From assembly GCF_913773635.1 (NCBI RefSeq), contig NZ_CAJYGQ010000013.1, positions 169,973 to 233,972 of the forward strand: a stretch of 64,000 nucleotides of DNA, written 5' to 3'. Each line of letters starts with the position of its first letter. Positions within the stretch are counted from its first letter, which is position 1. Source of the DNA: an uncultured Mucilaginibacter sp. Its GTDB lineage: Bacteria; Bacteroidota; Bacteroidia; Sphingobacteriales; Sphingobacteriaceae. Both the position numbers and the translations under genes were made by a program. Of this stretch, positions 7,934 to 15,366 are shown in pieces. A model generated the notes under the pieces. That model worked only from the letters and a program-made list of their open reading frames with translations, made no database searches and was not told the DNA's origin.

Positions 7934-9199
7934 TTAAATTGTATCGAGCGCCTGTTTTATAGCGCTGTAAATATAATTGAGTTGCTCATTGCTAATGCAA
8001 TATGGCGGTAAAATGTACAGCACGTTACCCAGCGGACGTAGGATAATTCCCTGCTGCAGGAAATGCTGATACAAGGTGTCGCGCAAGCTACTAAAGTACG
8101 ATGTGTCATTACCTGTCTCCCACTCCAGCGCAACTATGGTACCTGTTTGACGGATAGTGCGAACCCTAGAATGATCTTTAATTTCCTCAGCAAATGCCGC
8201 ATGTGAGCGCTCGATGCGTGTTATATTCGCCTTGGTTTCGGGCGCAACAAAGAGATCCATACTGGCCAGCGCAGCGGCACACGCTACTGGGTTAGCCGTA
8301 AACGAATGCCCGTGGAAAAGCGTTTTCATCCTGTCGGCAGATAAGAATGCATTGTAAATGTGCTGTGTACAGGTTGTAATGCCCAGTGCCATGGTTCCGC
8401 CGGTCAGCCCTTTGGAAAAGCACATTATATCTGGCTGCTCAGTTATATGCTCACAAGCAAATGCTTTACCTGTACGGCCAAAGCCGGTGAAGACTTCATC
8501 ATCAATGGTAAAAACTCCGTCAGCCTTGCAATGCGCTACCAACTCATTCAGGTATCCAGCCTCGTACATCAGCATACCTGCCGAACCTTGTACCAACGGC
8601 TCAAAAATAAAGCAGGCTAATTCTGTCTTGATACTCGATATTTGATACTTAATACTCTCAATATTATCCGCCGTAGGTAATTCAATGAATTCTACATCAA
8701 ACAACAGTTTTTCAAACGCATTGGTAAATGCGCTGCGGCCGCTAACAGCCATAGCACCAAATGTATCACCGTGATAGGCATTTTTAAACGCCATTATTTT
8801 TGTGCGCTGTTCACCTTTATTGTGCCAGTATTGCAAACACATTTTTATAGCTACCTCTACTGCTGTTGAGCCATTATCAGAGTAGAATACTTTTTGCTGA
8901 TTTTGTGGTAAAAGTGCCAACAAGCGTTCGGCCAGCTCAACGGCAGGCTCGTGAGTAAAACCGGCAAAAATTACATGCTCCAATTTTTGCAATTGCTCAG
9001 CCACCTTTTTGGCAATGTAAGGGTGGGCATGCCCGTGGATGTTTACCCACCATGATGATACAGCATCAATATACTCCCGGCCATCCTCTCCATAAAGTAC
9101 GGCACCTTCTCCCCTTACAATACCCACAGGCGGTGCTGCTGTTTGCATTTGGGTATATGGGTGCCATATTACTTTTAAATCACGTTCTGTAAGGGTCAT
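7934..9199 (-). CDS. bioA: Adenosylmethionine--8-amino-7-oxononanoate aminotransferase
   Basis: A 421-residue class III PLP aminotransferase that converts KAPA to DAPA in biotin synthesis with S-adenosylmethionine as amino donor. Family marks are the N-terminal IWHPYTQM, SSWWVNIHGHAHP, the PLP-binding DDEVFTGFGRTG, the Schiff-base Lys263 in CFSKGLTGGTM, and FHGHSFTANPVACAAALAS. The start ATG overlaps the stop of the upstream Nudix gene by 4 nt (ATGA). bioB, bioD and bioF are not in this window. Confidence 0.96.
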   Translation of the reverse strand: MTLTERDLKVIWHPYTQMQTAAPPVGIVRGEGAVLYGEDGREYIDAVSSWWVNIHGHAHPYIAKKVAEQLQKLEHVIFAGFTHEPAVELAERLLALLPQNQQKVFYSDNGSTAVEVAIKMCLQYWHNKGEQRTKIMAFKNAYHGDTFGAMAVSGRSAFTNAFEKLLFDVEFIELPTADNIESIKYQISSIKTELACFIFEPLVQGSAGMLMYEAGYLNELVAHCKADGVFTIDDEVFTGFGRTGKAFACEHITEQPDIMCFSKGLTGGTMALGITTCTQHIYNAFLSADRMKTLFHGHSFTANPVACAAALASMDLFVAPETKANITRIERSHAAFAEEIKDHSRVRTIRQTGTIVALEWETGNDTSYFSSLRDTLYQHFLQQGIILRPLGNVLYILPPYCISNEQLNYIYSAIKQALDTI

Positions 9200-9633
9200 T
9201 TCTGTTCTTTCAATAATTCTACAACGTACTGGTCAATTGGAAAGGTTACGTTTTGCGGCGTTAAGTTGCTTATCTTTTCCCAACGGAAGGATTGCATTTG
9301 CAGGCTATCACCATCAAAATCAAATGCCTTTGTTTTTACTGCAAAGTTCAGCGGACCTATTGCTTTAACAAGATAGTATACGCTGATTATTTGTGAATCA
9401 TTAAAGGCCGACTTAACAAAAAAATCAGTGGTGTAAAAGTGACTCATAACGTCTACTTCGGTATTGCACTCCTCCATAAACTCACGCTTAAGCGCCTGGC
9501 TTAAACCTTCACCAAACTCCACGCCTCCACCCGGAAACTTTGTAAAACGGTAGCCTTGCACCTGCTCATCGGTAAGCAGCACTTCCTGCTCATGATTAAT
9601 AAGCAAGCCGTATACACGTACATTAAAATACAT
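9196..9633 (-). CDS. Nudix hydrolase
   Basis: A 145-residue single Nudix domain. The Nudix box is GGVEFGEGLSQALKREFMEECNTEV, matching GX5EX7REUXEE, with the usual last Gly replaced by Asn. These enzymes cleave nucleoside diphosphates linked to another moiety; the substrate is unknown. It overlaps the CDF gene by 1 nt upstream and bioA by 4 nt downstream, so it belongs to a tightly coupled operon. Confidence 0.9.
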   Translation of the reverse strand: MYFNVRVYGLLINHEQEVLLTDEQVQGYRFTKFPGGGVEFGEGLSQALKREFMEECNTEVDVMSHFYTTDFFVKSAFNDSQIISVYYLVKAIGPLNFAVKTKAFDFDGDSLQMQSFRWEKISNLTPQNVTFPIDQYVVELLKEQK

Positions 9634-10607
9634 TATTCAAAATGTTTTTTGTTACGGAGAATGTTCTCCATGGTCCATTCAATATCAACCCGTTTTGCTT
9701 CACTCCTGATGGGGCAATTAGGCATACTGCAATAATGGCAACATTCAGGCAGGCATGGGTCGGCATGTATAAATAACTCGGTTGATACGCCTGCCTTTTC
9801 GTTTATCAACTTATCAACTAATGATATTTCGGTATGCACCCGGTTAAGGTCAAAGTAGTTGGGTAGTGTCATATGACAATCTAAATGCAATTCGTGCCCA
9901 TATTTTTGTGCGCGCAGATTATGCACATCAATCCATTCGGGCTTACGCTCATCGTTCAGTACTTTGATAATATGCTCTACAACGTCAAAGTCAGTTTCGT
10001 CCATTAGCCCTGCAACGGATTTACGCAACAGCTTATAACCGCTATAGCATATATAAATGCCAACGGCAATTGATAAGGCACCATCTAACCAGTCAAGCCC
10101 GGTAAAGTGAATTAAAAGCAACCCGGCTACTAAACCTCCGCTGGTCACCATATCAGTAAGCAGGTGCCTCCCATCGGCATCTAATGTCAGCGAACGCAAA
10201 TGTTTAGCCTTATAGATCATATAGTAGCCTAAAGCACCGTTGATTGCCCCGGTTGCACCTATAATTACGGCACCGGTGAGCAGGTCATGAATTGGCTCGG
10301 GGTGAAAAAGGCCGTAAACCGATTTAAATAATATTCCTACTCCGGCAACTGAAATAAGCGCGCCCTCCAGGAAGACAGAGAAGAATTCAATTTTACCATG
10401 ACCGTAAGGATGGTTCTCGTCGCGTGGTTGAGAGGCTATATAAATGCTAAAAAACGCAAATGAACTGGCCACCACATTTACAATGCTCTCGGCAGCATCG
10501 GTAAGCACAAAGTTTGATGATGTAATAAAATAGGCGCTGAACTTGGCCAGCATTAGTACCACACTTACCACTAATGCTACGATAATAATATTCCGCGTCT
10601 CTTTCAA
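9633..10607 (-). CDS. Cation diffusion facilitator (CDF) efflux transporter
   Basis: A 324-residue inner-membrane cation/proton antiporter, presumably exporting Zn, Fe, Mn or a related divalent ion. It shows six membrane segments, the TM2 motif VLTDAAESIVNVV (Asp37 kept, but Glu40 and Asn44 stand where many CDFs have His and Asp), the TM5 motif His148-x-x-x-Asp152 in DADGRHLLTDMVTS, and the cytoplasmic ferredoxin-like domain with HELHLDCHMTLP. A Cys cluster (285, 289, 290, 293, 298) near the C-terminus is unusual and may bind metal. TTG is used as start; an ATG six bases upstream runs into a stop. First gene of the bioA operon. Confidence 0.88.
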   Translation of the reverse strand: MKETRNIIIVALVVSVVLMLAKFSAYFITSSNFVLTDAAESIVNVVASSFAFFSIYIASQPRDENHPYGHGKIEFFSVFLEGALISVAGVGILFKSVYGLFHPEPIHDLLTGAVIIGATGAINGALGYYMIYKAKHLRSLTLDADGRHLLTDMVTSGGLVAGLLLIHFTGLDWLDGALSIAVGIYICYSGYKLLRKSVAGLMDETDFDVVEHIIKVLNDERKPEWIDVHNLRAQKYGHELHLDCHMTLPNYFDLNRVHTEISLVDKLINEKAGVSTELFIHADPCLPECCHYCSMPNCPIRSEAKRVDIEWTMENILRNKKHFE

Positions 10608-10624
10608 ATCATTAAAATAATGGG

Positions 10625-10632
10625 CAAATTTA
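10625..10632 (-). promoter_or_regulatory. -7 promoter box for the CDF-Nudix-bioA operon
   Basis: Reads TAAATTTG on the minus strand, 17 nt before the TTG start, and faces away from the aminotransferase promoter 36 nt away. Confidence 0.4.
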
Positions 10633-10648
10633 ATAATAAGGAGTTCAA

Positions 10649-10676
10649 TTGCGGGTAAACTAATTTTCTATATTTG
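10649..10676 (+). promoter_or_regulatory. Promoter of the aspartate aminotransferase gene
   Basis: A TTG at 10649-10651 is followed 17 nt later by TATATTTG (10669-10676), a good match to the Bacteroidota -33/-7 pattern, with a leader of roughly 13 nt to the ATG. Confidence 0.5.
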
Positions 10677-10695
10677 CCCAATTTGATTTTCAACT

Positions 10696-11889
10696 ATGAG
10701 TGCACTAAGCGACAGAATTAACAACTTGTCTGAATCACAGACTATTAAAATGGCCAAAATGGGCCGCGAATTGGCTGCGAAAGGTGTTGATGTAATCAGC
10801 CTCAGCTTTGGCGAACCCGACTTCCATACTCCCGAACACATTAAGGAGGCTGCGAAGAAAGCCATGGACGATAACTTTACCTACTACACACCGGTAGCGG
10901 GTTATCCTGAACTGCGAAAGGCCATAGCCAAAAAATTAAAAGACGAGAATAACCTTGATTACGACTTTACCGAAATCGTAGTATCAACCGGCGCTAAACA
11001 AGCTATTGCTAACGCGGTGCTTTGCCTGGTTAATCCTGGCGAAGAAGTAATCATTCCTACTCCTTACTGGGTATCATACTCAGAAGTGGTTAAACTTGCC
11101 GAAGGTAATAGCGTATTTATTGACACTACGGTTGAGCAAAACTTTAAAATTACGCCCGAGCAATTAGAAGCGGCTATTACGCCTAACTCTAAGTTGTTTA
11201 TGTTTTCATCGCCTTCAAACCCAACCGGCAGCTTATACAGCAAAGCTGAATTAGAAGGTTTGGCTAAGGTGTTTGAGAAACATCCACACGTTTACATCCT
11301 TTCTGACGAGATATACGAGCACATTAACTACGTTGACAAACACGAGTCTATTGCCCAGTTTGACAGCATTAAAGACCGCGTAATAATCATCAATGGTTTT
11401 TCAAAAGGTTACGCCATGACCGGCTGGCGCATTGGTTACACTGCATCAACCAAAGAACTGGCTAACGCATTTGATAAAATGCAGGGACAAGTTACTTCAG
11501 GTACCTGTTCAATCACCCAGCGTGCAGGAACTGCTGCTTATGAAGGCGGCCTGGAATCGGTGTTACAAATGCGTGAACAGTTTAAAAAACGTCGCGATTT
11601 AGTTTACGGCTTGTTGAAAGAAATTGACGGATTAAAAGTAAACCTGCCAGAGGGTGCATTTTACTTCTTCCCTGATGTTACTGCTTTCTTTGGCAAATCA
11701 TACAACGGTCGCACCATTAACGATTGCGACGAGCTTTCAATTTACTTATTAGAGGAAGCACACGTAGCCACAGTAGGCGGTCTTTCGTTTGGCGATCCTA
11801 AATCAATCCGTTTATCATACGCTGCCGCTGAAGATAAATTGGTAGAGGCTTGCAAACGCATTAAACGTGCTTTAGAGCAATTACAATAA
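10696..11889 (+). CDS. aspC: Pyridoxal phosphate aminotransferase, aspartate aminotransferase type
   Basis: A 397-residue class I aminotransferase of the I-gamma type found in Bacteroidota. Marks: SLSFGEPDFHTPEHIKEAA, STGAKQAIANAV, SSPSNPTGSLYSKAEL, DEIYEHINY, and the PLP Lys237 in NGFSKGYAMTGWRIGY, followed by the Arg-containing FGDPKSIRLSYA that binds the substrate carboxylate. It most likely interconverts aspartate and oxaloacetate, with some chance of another amino acid substrate. Own promoter and a strong terminator: a single-gene unit. Confidence 0.92.
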   Translation: MSALSDRINNLSESQTIKMAKMGRELAAKGVDVISLSFGEPDFHTPEHIKEAAKKAMDDNFTYYTPVAGYPELRKAIAKKLKDENNLDYDFTEIVVSTGAKQAIANAVLCLVNPGEEVIIPTPYWVSYSEVVKLAEGNSVFIDTTVEQNFKITPEQLEAAITPNSKLFMFSSPSNPTGSLYSKAELEGLAKVFEKHPHVYILSDEIYEHINYVDKHESIAQFDSIKDRVIIINGFSKGYAMTGWRIGYTASTKELANAFDKMQGQVTSGTCSITQRAGTAAYEGGLESVLQMREQFKKRRDLVYGLLKEIDGLKVNLPEGAFYFFPDVTAFFGKSYNGRTINDCDELSIYLLEEAHVATVGGLSFGDPKSIRLSYAAAEDKLVEACKRIKRALEQLQ

Positions 11890-11910
11890 GTCGCTTGACT
11901 TTAGATATAT

Positions 11911-11945
11911 AAAAGCCGGGTTGTTTTTGCAGCCCGGCTTTTTTG
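11911..11945 (+). terminator. Terminator of the aminotransferase gene
   Basis: AAGCCGGG (11913-11920) pairs with CCCGGCTT (11933-11940) and is followed by TTTTTTG. Confidence 0.85.
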
Positions 11946-12040
11946 TTAAGTTGATTTCCCTTTACACGAACTTGTCAAACAGAGGGAATTTTCAAATTCA
12001 ATTTGTTGTTCGACTTAGGGAGAACTGTTGTTAATGCGAA

Positions 12041-12088
12041 CAAGCTTTATATCGGAACAGGATCTCTCACTATCGTTCGAGATGACAA
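12041..12088 (-). repeat. Second copy of the dispersed intergenic repeat
   Basis: On the minus strand this reads TTGTCATCTCGAAC, ATAGTGAGAGAT and a terminal AAGCTTG, aligning with 1113-1160 in the opposite orientation. It lies in the 308-nt convergent gap 11890-12197, which otherwise contains only terminators. Confidence 0.5.
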
Positions 12089-12142
12089 CTAAGTATTATA
12101 TCTTGCTGGTTTTTCAGATTCAATGAATTTTGATTTACAAAC

Positions 12143-12177
12143 GAAAAAAGCCCTGAACCGAACAGTTCAGGGCTTTC
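12143..12177 (-). terminator. Terminator of the first small barrel gene
   Basis: AAAGCCCTGAAC (12147-12158) pairs with GTTCAGGGCTTT (12165-12176); on the minus strand it is followed by a T-run. Confidence 0.85.
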
Positions 12178-12197
12178 ATAATTTTTTTTACTACTTA

Positions 12198-12758
12198 TTA
12201 GAAGTTGAAGTTATAAGCTACACGTAACGCGATGAAACTTACATAATCATTCTGGTGATTAACGTTTTCATAACGGAAAGAGAAATCAAGCTTGTTTGTC
12301 TCATAACCTACCGATGGTGCAATAAATTTGCTGAAGTGAGATCTTGTTTCTTTATCAATATACGGATCAGCATAAGCAACACCGACTTCACCGCCTAAGT
12401 AAAACTCAGGTAAGAAGTAAGCTTTAGCACCTAAACGAAGCGGTATAAGTTTTAAATCTGGTGTTAATGATGCAGCTGAACCAAATACTTTACTATTGTT
12501 AGCTGTTATTACTGAGTAACCCACACCAAAGGTAACACCTAAGTTTTGAGTAACGTCATATTGATACTTTGCTGATACACCAAAGCCCGGGTTGTAAGTA
12601 CCGCTACCAGGATTCATATTTAAAAAGCCGTCTACACCAACATTAATGTGGTTTACAAACTGGCTGTAACGCTCGTTATTTCCCAATAACTGGGCTTTAA
12701 CATTGCTTACACTAAAGACGGTCGCGATTAGAATGAGTATACGTAGAGTGTTTTTCAT
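12198..12758 (-). CDS. Small outer-membrane beta-barrel protein
   Basis: A 186-residue exported protein with a signal peptide (MKNTLRILILIATVFSVSNVKAQ). The rest alternates hydrophobic and polar residues in strands (FGVSAKYQYDVTQNLGVTFGVGYSVI, LIPLRLGAKAYFLPEFYLGGEVGVAYA, LDFSFRYENVNH) and ends in YNFNF, the terminal aromatic residue used for outer-membrane insertion. It is of the OmpA-like/porin-like eight-strand type; ligand unknown. It resembles the next gene in length, signal peptide and the phrases P(L/V)+(L/A)G(A/I)KAY and FRYEN/VRYEN, so the two look like old tandem paralogues with separate terminators. Confidence 0.82.
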   Translation of the reverse strand: MKNTLRILILIATVFSVSNVKAQLLGNNERYSQFVNHINVGVDGFLNMNPGSGTYNPGFGVSAKYQYDVTQNLGVTFGVGYSVITANNSKVFGSAASLTPDLKLIPLRLGAKAYFLPEFYLGGEVGVAYADPYIDKETRSHFSKFIAPSVGYETNKLDFSFRYENVNHQNDYVSFIALRVAYNFNF

Positions 12759-12955
12759 GGCCGTGATGTGATAGTTTTAATTGTGACGAATATAATCTTT
12801 ATAATTAACATTTACATAAATTAAATATTTTTATTAAAGAAAATACCGTATTTATAACTATAAATTAGAATATTATCAAAAATTAAACATTTACAATCTT
12901 CAAGTTCATTAACCACTATTTAAATATTTTGTTTAACTAAAAGTTATTCATTTAC

Positions 12956-12988
12956 AAAAAAAGCCCCGGTAAAAAACCGGGGCTTTTT
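12956..12988 (-). terminator. Terminator of the second small barrel gene
   Basis: AAAAAGCCCCGGT (12958-12970) pairs with ACCGGGGCTTTTT (12976-12988), followed on the minus strand by a T-run. Confidence 0.85.
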
Positions 12989-13010
12989 GAGCTTTTAAAA
13001 TCGTGTTTGA

Positions 13011-13550
13011 TTACAGTTTAAAGCCATATGCTAAACGTGCAGCTACCATACCGTAGTTATTGCTTTGGCCAGAGTAGTTTTCGTAACGTACACCTAAATC
13101 TACATTGCTCCATGAATAGCCTAAGCCCGGAGATAAAATCAATTTGGTGTTTTTGCCGTAAGCAGTTTCAAATCCGGCACCTACTTCACCTGATACGTAA
13201 AAGCCGCCATTAGTGTAAGCTTTTATACCAGCTTTTACAGGTATCATACCTTGGTCTTTTGGATTCACTTCAACATTACCTACGTTGTAGCTTTTAGTAA
13301 AGAAGTTGTAATAACCAGATGTTAAGGTTAGGGCTACGTTTTGGGCAGCACCATATTGCAAACGGGCAGTACCGCCTAAGGCAAAGTTAGATGCATCGTT
13401 GTAGTCACCTGTTGGTATACCAGCCTCAACACCGATACCAAAACGCCAATCGTTAGCGCCGGTACGTGATTGCGCTTTTACTACATTTGATGCAAACAAA
13501 GTGGCAACTGCAAAAGATGCTGCTGCAACTATTTTAGTTAACTTTTTCAT
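13011..13550 (-). CDS. Small outer-membrane beta-barrel protein, paralogue
   Basis: A 179-residue exported barrel with signal peptide MKKLTKIVAAASFAVATLFASNVVKAQ. Strands include FGIGVEAGIPTGDYN, LGGTARLQYGAAQNVALTLTSGYYNFF, MIPVKAGIKAYTNGGFYVSGEVGAGFE and VDLGVRYENYSGQSNNYGMVAARLAYGFKL. It shares its architecture with the gene downstream on the same strand. Function is unknown; such proteins are abundant in the Bacteroidota outer membrane. ATG at 13550. The 387-nt gap upstream (13551-13937) holds no gene or clear signal that I can see. Confidence 0.83.
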   Translation of the reverse strand: MKKLTKIVAAASFAVATLFASNVVKAQSRTGANDWRFGIGVEAGIPTGDYNDASNFALGGTARLQYGAAQNVALTLTSGYYNFFTKSYNVGNVEVNPKDQGMIPVKAGIKAYTNGGFYVSGEVGAGFETAYGKNTKLILSPGLGYSWSNVDLGVRYENYSGQSNNYGMVAARLAYGFKL

Positions 13551-13937
13551 AATCGTTTTCTTAATTCACTTGTGATTTTAAGTCACGTACAAAATTGTAC
13601 ACACACCGGTTATCAAATACTTTGCCATTAACGTTATTTTAACATGAGGGCTACGCGTGATTACAACCTTAATCTAGTCGTTCAGCAAAAGTTATTAACA
13701 TTGTCAAGATGCTATCAAACTGATGCTCAGTAACATTTTTGTAACACATTTACTCTACAACAGAGTTTAATCATCCAAGTGTTAAAAACTACACACATAC
13801 CAAACATGACAAGCGCAAGCCATACCTATAATCTGTCCTGTATTTATTTCAAATAACATTGTCAGTTTAAGGCTACAACCAAGCTAGGTTCAAATTATGT
13901 TTTAAAACATGATACGATAGGGTACTTTATGAGGCCG

Positions 13938-14354
13938 CTAAATCAACTCGCGCTCAATAAACCTTGCAGCATATGCTTTGATCATGTTCCTCACAATTTC
14001 AAACTGATTCATCACCTCTTCGTCAGTTCCTATAGCTTTGGCAGGGTCGGGAAAATTAAAATGAAAGTGCCTTGCATTGTTCGGCAACACAGGACAAACC
14101 TCTTTTGCATGATCACAAACAGTTATGATATAATCAAAAGGCACATCTTTATATTCATCAACGTGGTTGGATGTATGTGTTGATATATCTACCCCATCTT
14201 TAGCCATAATTGTAACGGCTTTGAGGTTTAGTCCATGTGTTTCAACGCCAGCGCTGTAAATTTTTGCCTTATCACCTGCGTACAGCCTCAAATAACCTTC
14301 GGCCATTTGGCTCCGGCAACTGTTACCGGTACACAATACCAAAATATTTTTCAT
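13938..14354 (-). CDS. arsC: Arsenate reductase, thioredoxin-coupled ArsC
   Basis: A 138-residue protein of the low-molecular-weight phosphatase fold. The P-loop is CTGNSCRSQMAEG (Cys8 nucleophile, Cys13) and the redox pair is Cys80 and Cys87 in ITVCDHAKEVCP, the arrangement of pI258-type ArsC that reduces arsenate to arsenite and is recycled by thioredoxin. It starts 9 nt after the DUF6428 gene and is the last gene of the arsR unit. No arsenite exporter (ArsB or Acr3) follows in this window. Confidence 0.9.
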   Translation of the reverse strand: MKNILVLCTGNSCRSQMAEGYLRLYAGDKAKIYSAGVETHGLNLKAVTIMAKDGVDISTHTSNHVDEYKDVPFDYIITVCDHAKEVCPVLPNNARHFHFNFPDPAKAIGTDEEVMNQFEIVRNMIKAYAARFIERELI

Positions 14355-14363
14355 TACTAATTT

Positions 14364-14921
14364 TTAGTAACAACCCGATCCGGGAGTGCAAGCTGCGGCG
14401 GGTGATGCCAGATTAATTAATTGAACTTTTGGCTTTGATTGAGCAGGGGGCGCGCAACACTCCTCCCCTGTTGATGTAGTACCGCAGCTTCCACCTCGTT
14501 CAATTGCCTTGCAGGTTACAGAGTCCGGACGTAGATCAACAATTAAATTGTTGCCTTCAATTGTAAAGCCCTTAGGCAATAACTGCCTGGTATCGTAAGT
14601 TGAAATACCAAATTCCACCTTAACCACAGCATCAGGATTAAGAGGCAAAGATTTTTCAACAAGCTGAATTATTGACAGCGCTTTGTTTACTTCCATAGCA
14701 CGCTCTTCCTGCTGTGTCTGAGGTTCCCATAACTGTACCACAACCTCTGTCCAGGCGTTAAGTACGCCACCACAATCAACCGAATTAATTAATGTACGCT
14801 TAATTTCTGTGATGTGATAAGAGGCATCAACCCACTTATTATGGTCATACTGAAATTGCAGCGTAAGTTGAGGATTAGCTATTAATACATCTTTAAAATC
14901 TCTCCAGTTAATTGTTTCCAT
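14364..14921 (-). CDS. DUF6428-type protein of arsenic loci
   Basis: A 185-residue cytoplasmic protein (METINWRDFKDVLIANPQLTLQFQYDHNKWVDASYHITEIKRTLINSVDCGG...). It matches, as I recall it, the DUF6428 family that sits between arsR and arsC in Bacteroidota. It is Cys-rich near the end (CKAIERGGSCGTTSTGEECCAPP, ACTPGSGCY), which fits thiol binding of arsenite, but that is inference. The ATG at 14921 replaces a TTG seven codons upstream that falls inside the operator. The second ArsR-type palindrome lies directly ahead of it. Confidence 0.7.
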   Translation of the reverse strand: METINWRDFKDVLIANPQLTLQFQYDHNKWVDASYHITEIKRTLINSVDCGGVLNAWTEVVVQLWEPQTQQEERAMEVNKALSIIQLVEKSLPLNPDAVVKVEFGISTYDTRQLLPKGFTIEGNNLIVDLRPDSVTCKAIERGGSCGTTSTGEECCAPPAQSKPKVQLINLASPAAACTPGSGCY

Positions 14922-14935
14922 ATTCAAAAGTTTAA

Positions 14936-14951
14936 ATCGCAATATTACGAT
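14936..14951. promoter_or_regulatory. Candidate ArsR operator, copy 2
   Basis: ATCGCAATATTACGAT is a near-perfect palindrome (ATCGnAATATTnCGAT) located 15-30 nt before the DUF6428 ATG, inside the 48-nt gap after arsR. It is identical to the copy ahead of arsR, which strongly suggests the same repressor binds both. Confidence 0.7.
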
Positions 14952-14969
14952 TGATTAAAGTAAATTTTT

Positions 14970-15299
14970 TTAACAGCAGGTAGTTGGTTGTTTGTATGAA
15001 TTAAATAAATGCCCCACTTGTGCGGCGAGTATATTCCATGCCTTTGGCTCTATGCAGTAGCAAATACTTACTCCATCAATAGTGCCTTGTATAATACCTG
15101 CATTTTTCAGTTCCTTTAAATGCTGTGAAACTGTTGCCTGTGCCAGGCCTAACTCTTCAACCAAGTGGCCACAAACACATGCATTCGCTTTTATAATGTG
15201 CTGTAAAATGGCAATACGAGCCGGGTGAGCTAATGCTTTAAGCATATTAGCTAAGTGATTTTGCTCACTGGTGAATATTTCGGTTTTGGTAACGCCCAT
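14970..15299 (-). CDS. arsR: ArsR-family arsenic/metal-responsive repressor
   Basis: A 109-residue ArsR/SmtB winged helix protein: LKALAHPARIAILQHIIKANACVCGHLVEELGLAQATVSQHLKELKNAGII is the DNA-binding domain. Cys41 and Cys43 (ACVCG) on the recognition-adjacent helix match the alpha-3 type arsenite site; Cys residues also occur in ICYC and in the C-terminal CC. It should repress its own operon until arsenite binds. The ATG at 15299 is just 2 nt from the operator, so repression would act at the very start of the transcript. Confidence 0.92.
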   Translation of the reverse strand: MGVTKTEIFTSEQNHLANMLKALAHPARIAILQHIIKANACVCGHLVEELGLAQATVSQHLKELKNAGIIQGTIDGVSICYCIEPKAWNILAAQVGHLFNSYKQPTTCC

Positions 15300-15301
15300 C
15301 T

Positions 15302-15317
15302 ATCGCAATATTACGAT
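15302..15317. promoter_or_regulatory. Candidate ArsR operator, copy 1
   Basis: ATCGCAATATTACGAT, identical to 14936-14951, ends 2 nt before the arsR start codon. Position and symmetry fit an autoregulatory operator. Confidence 0.72.
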
Positions 15318-15330
15318 TAATTTTTCATAT

Positions 15331-15364
15331 AAAAAAGGAGCATCAAATTGAAGCTCCTTTTTTT
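15331..15364 (-). terminator. Terminator of the RND efflux operon
   Basis: AAAGGAGC (15334-15341) pairs with GCTCCTTT (15353-15360); T-runs on both sides make it likely to end the efflux operon and insulate arsR. Confidence 0.75.
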
Positions 15365-15366
15365 CT

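Noticed and set aside
11946..12040. A possible small gene or RNA in the aminotransferase/barrel gap
   Set aside because: No start with a sensible frame, no promoter box and no stable fold beyond the two terminators.
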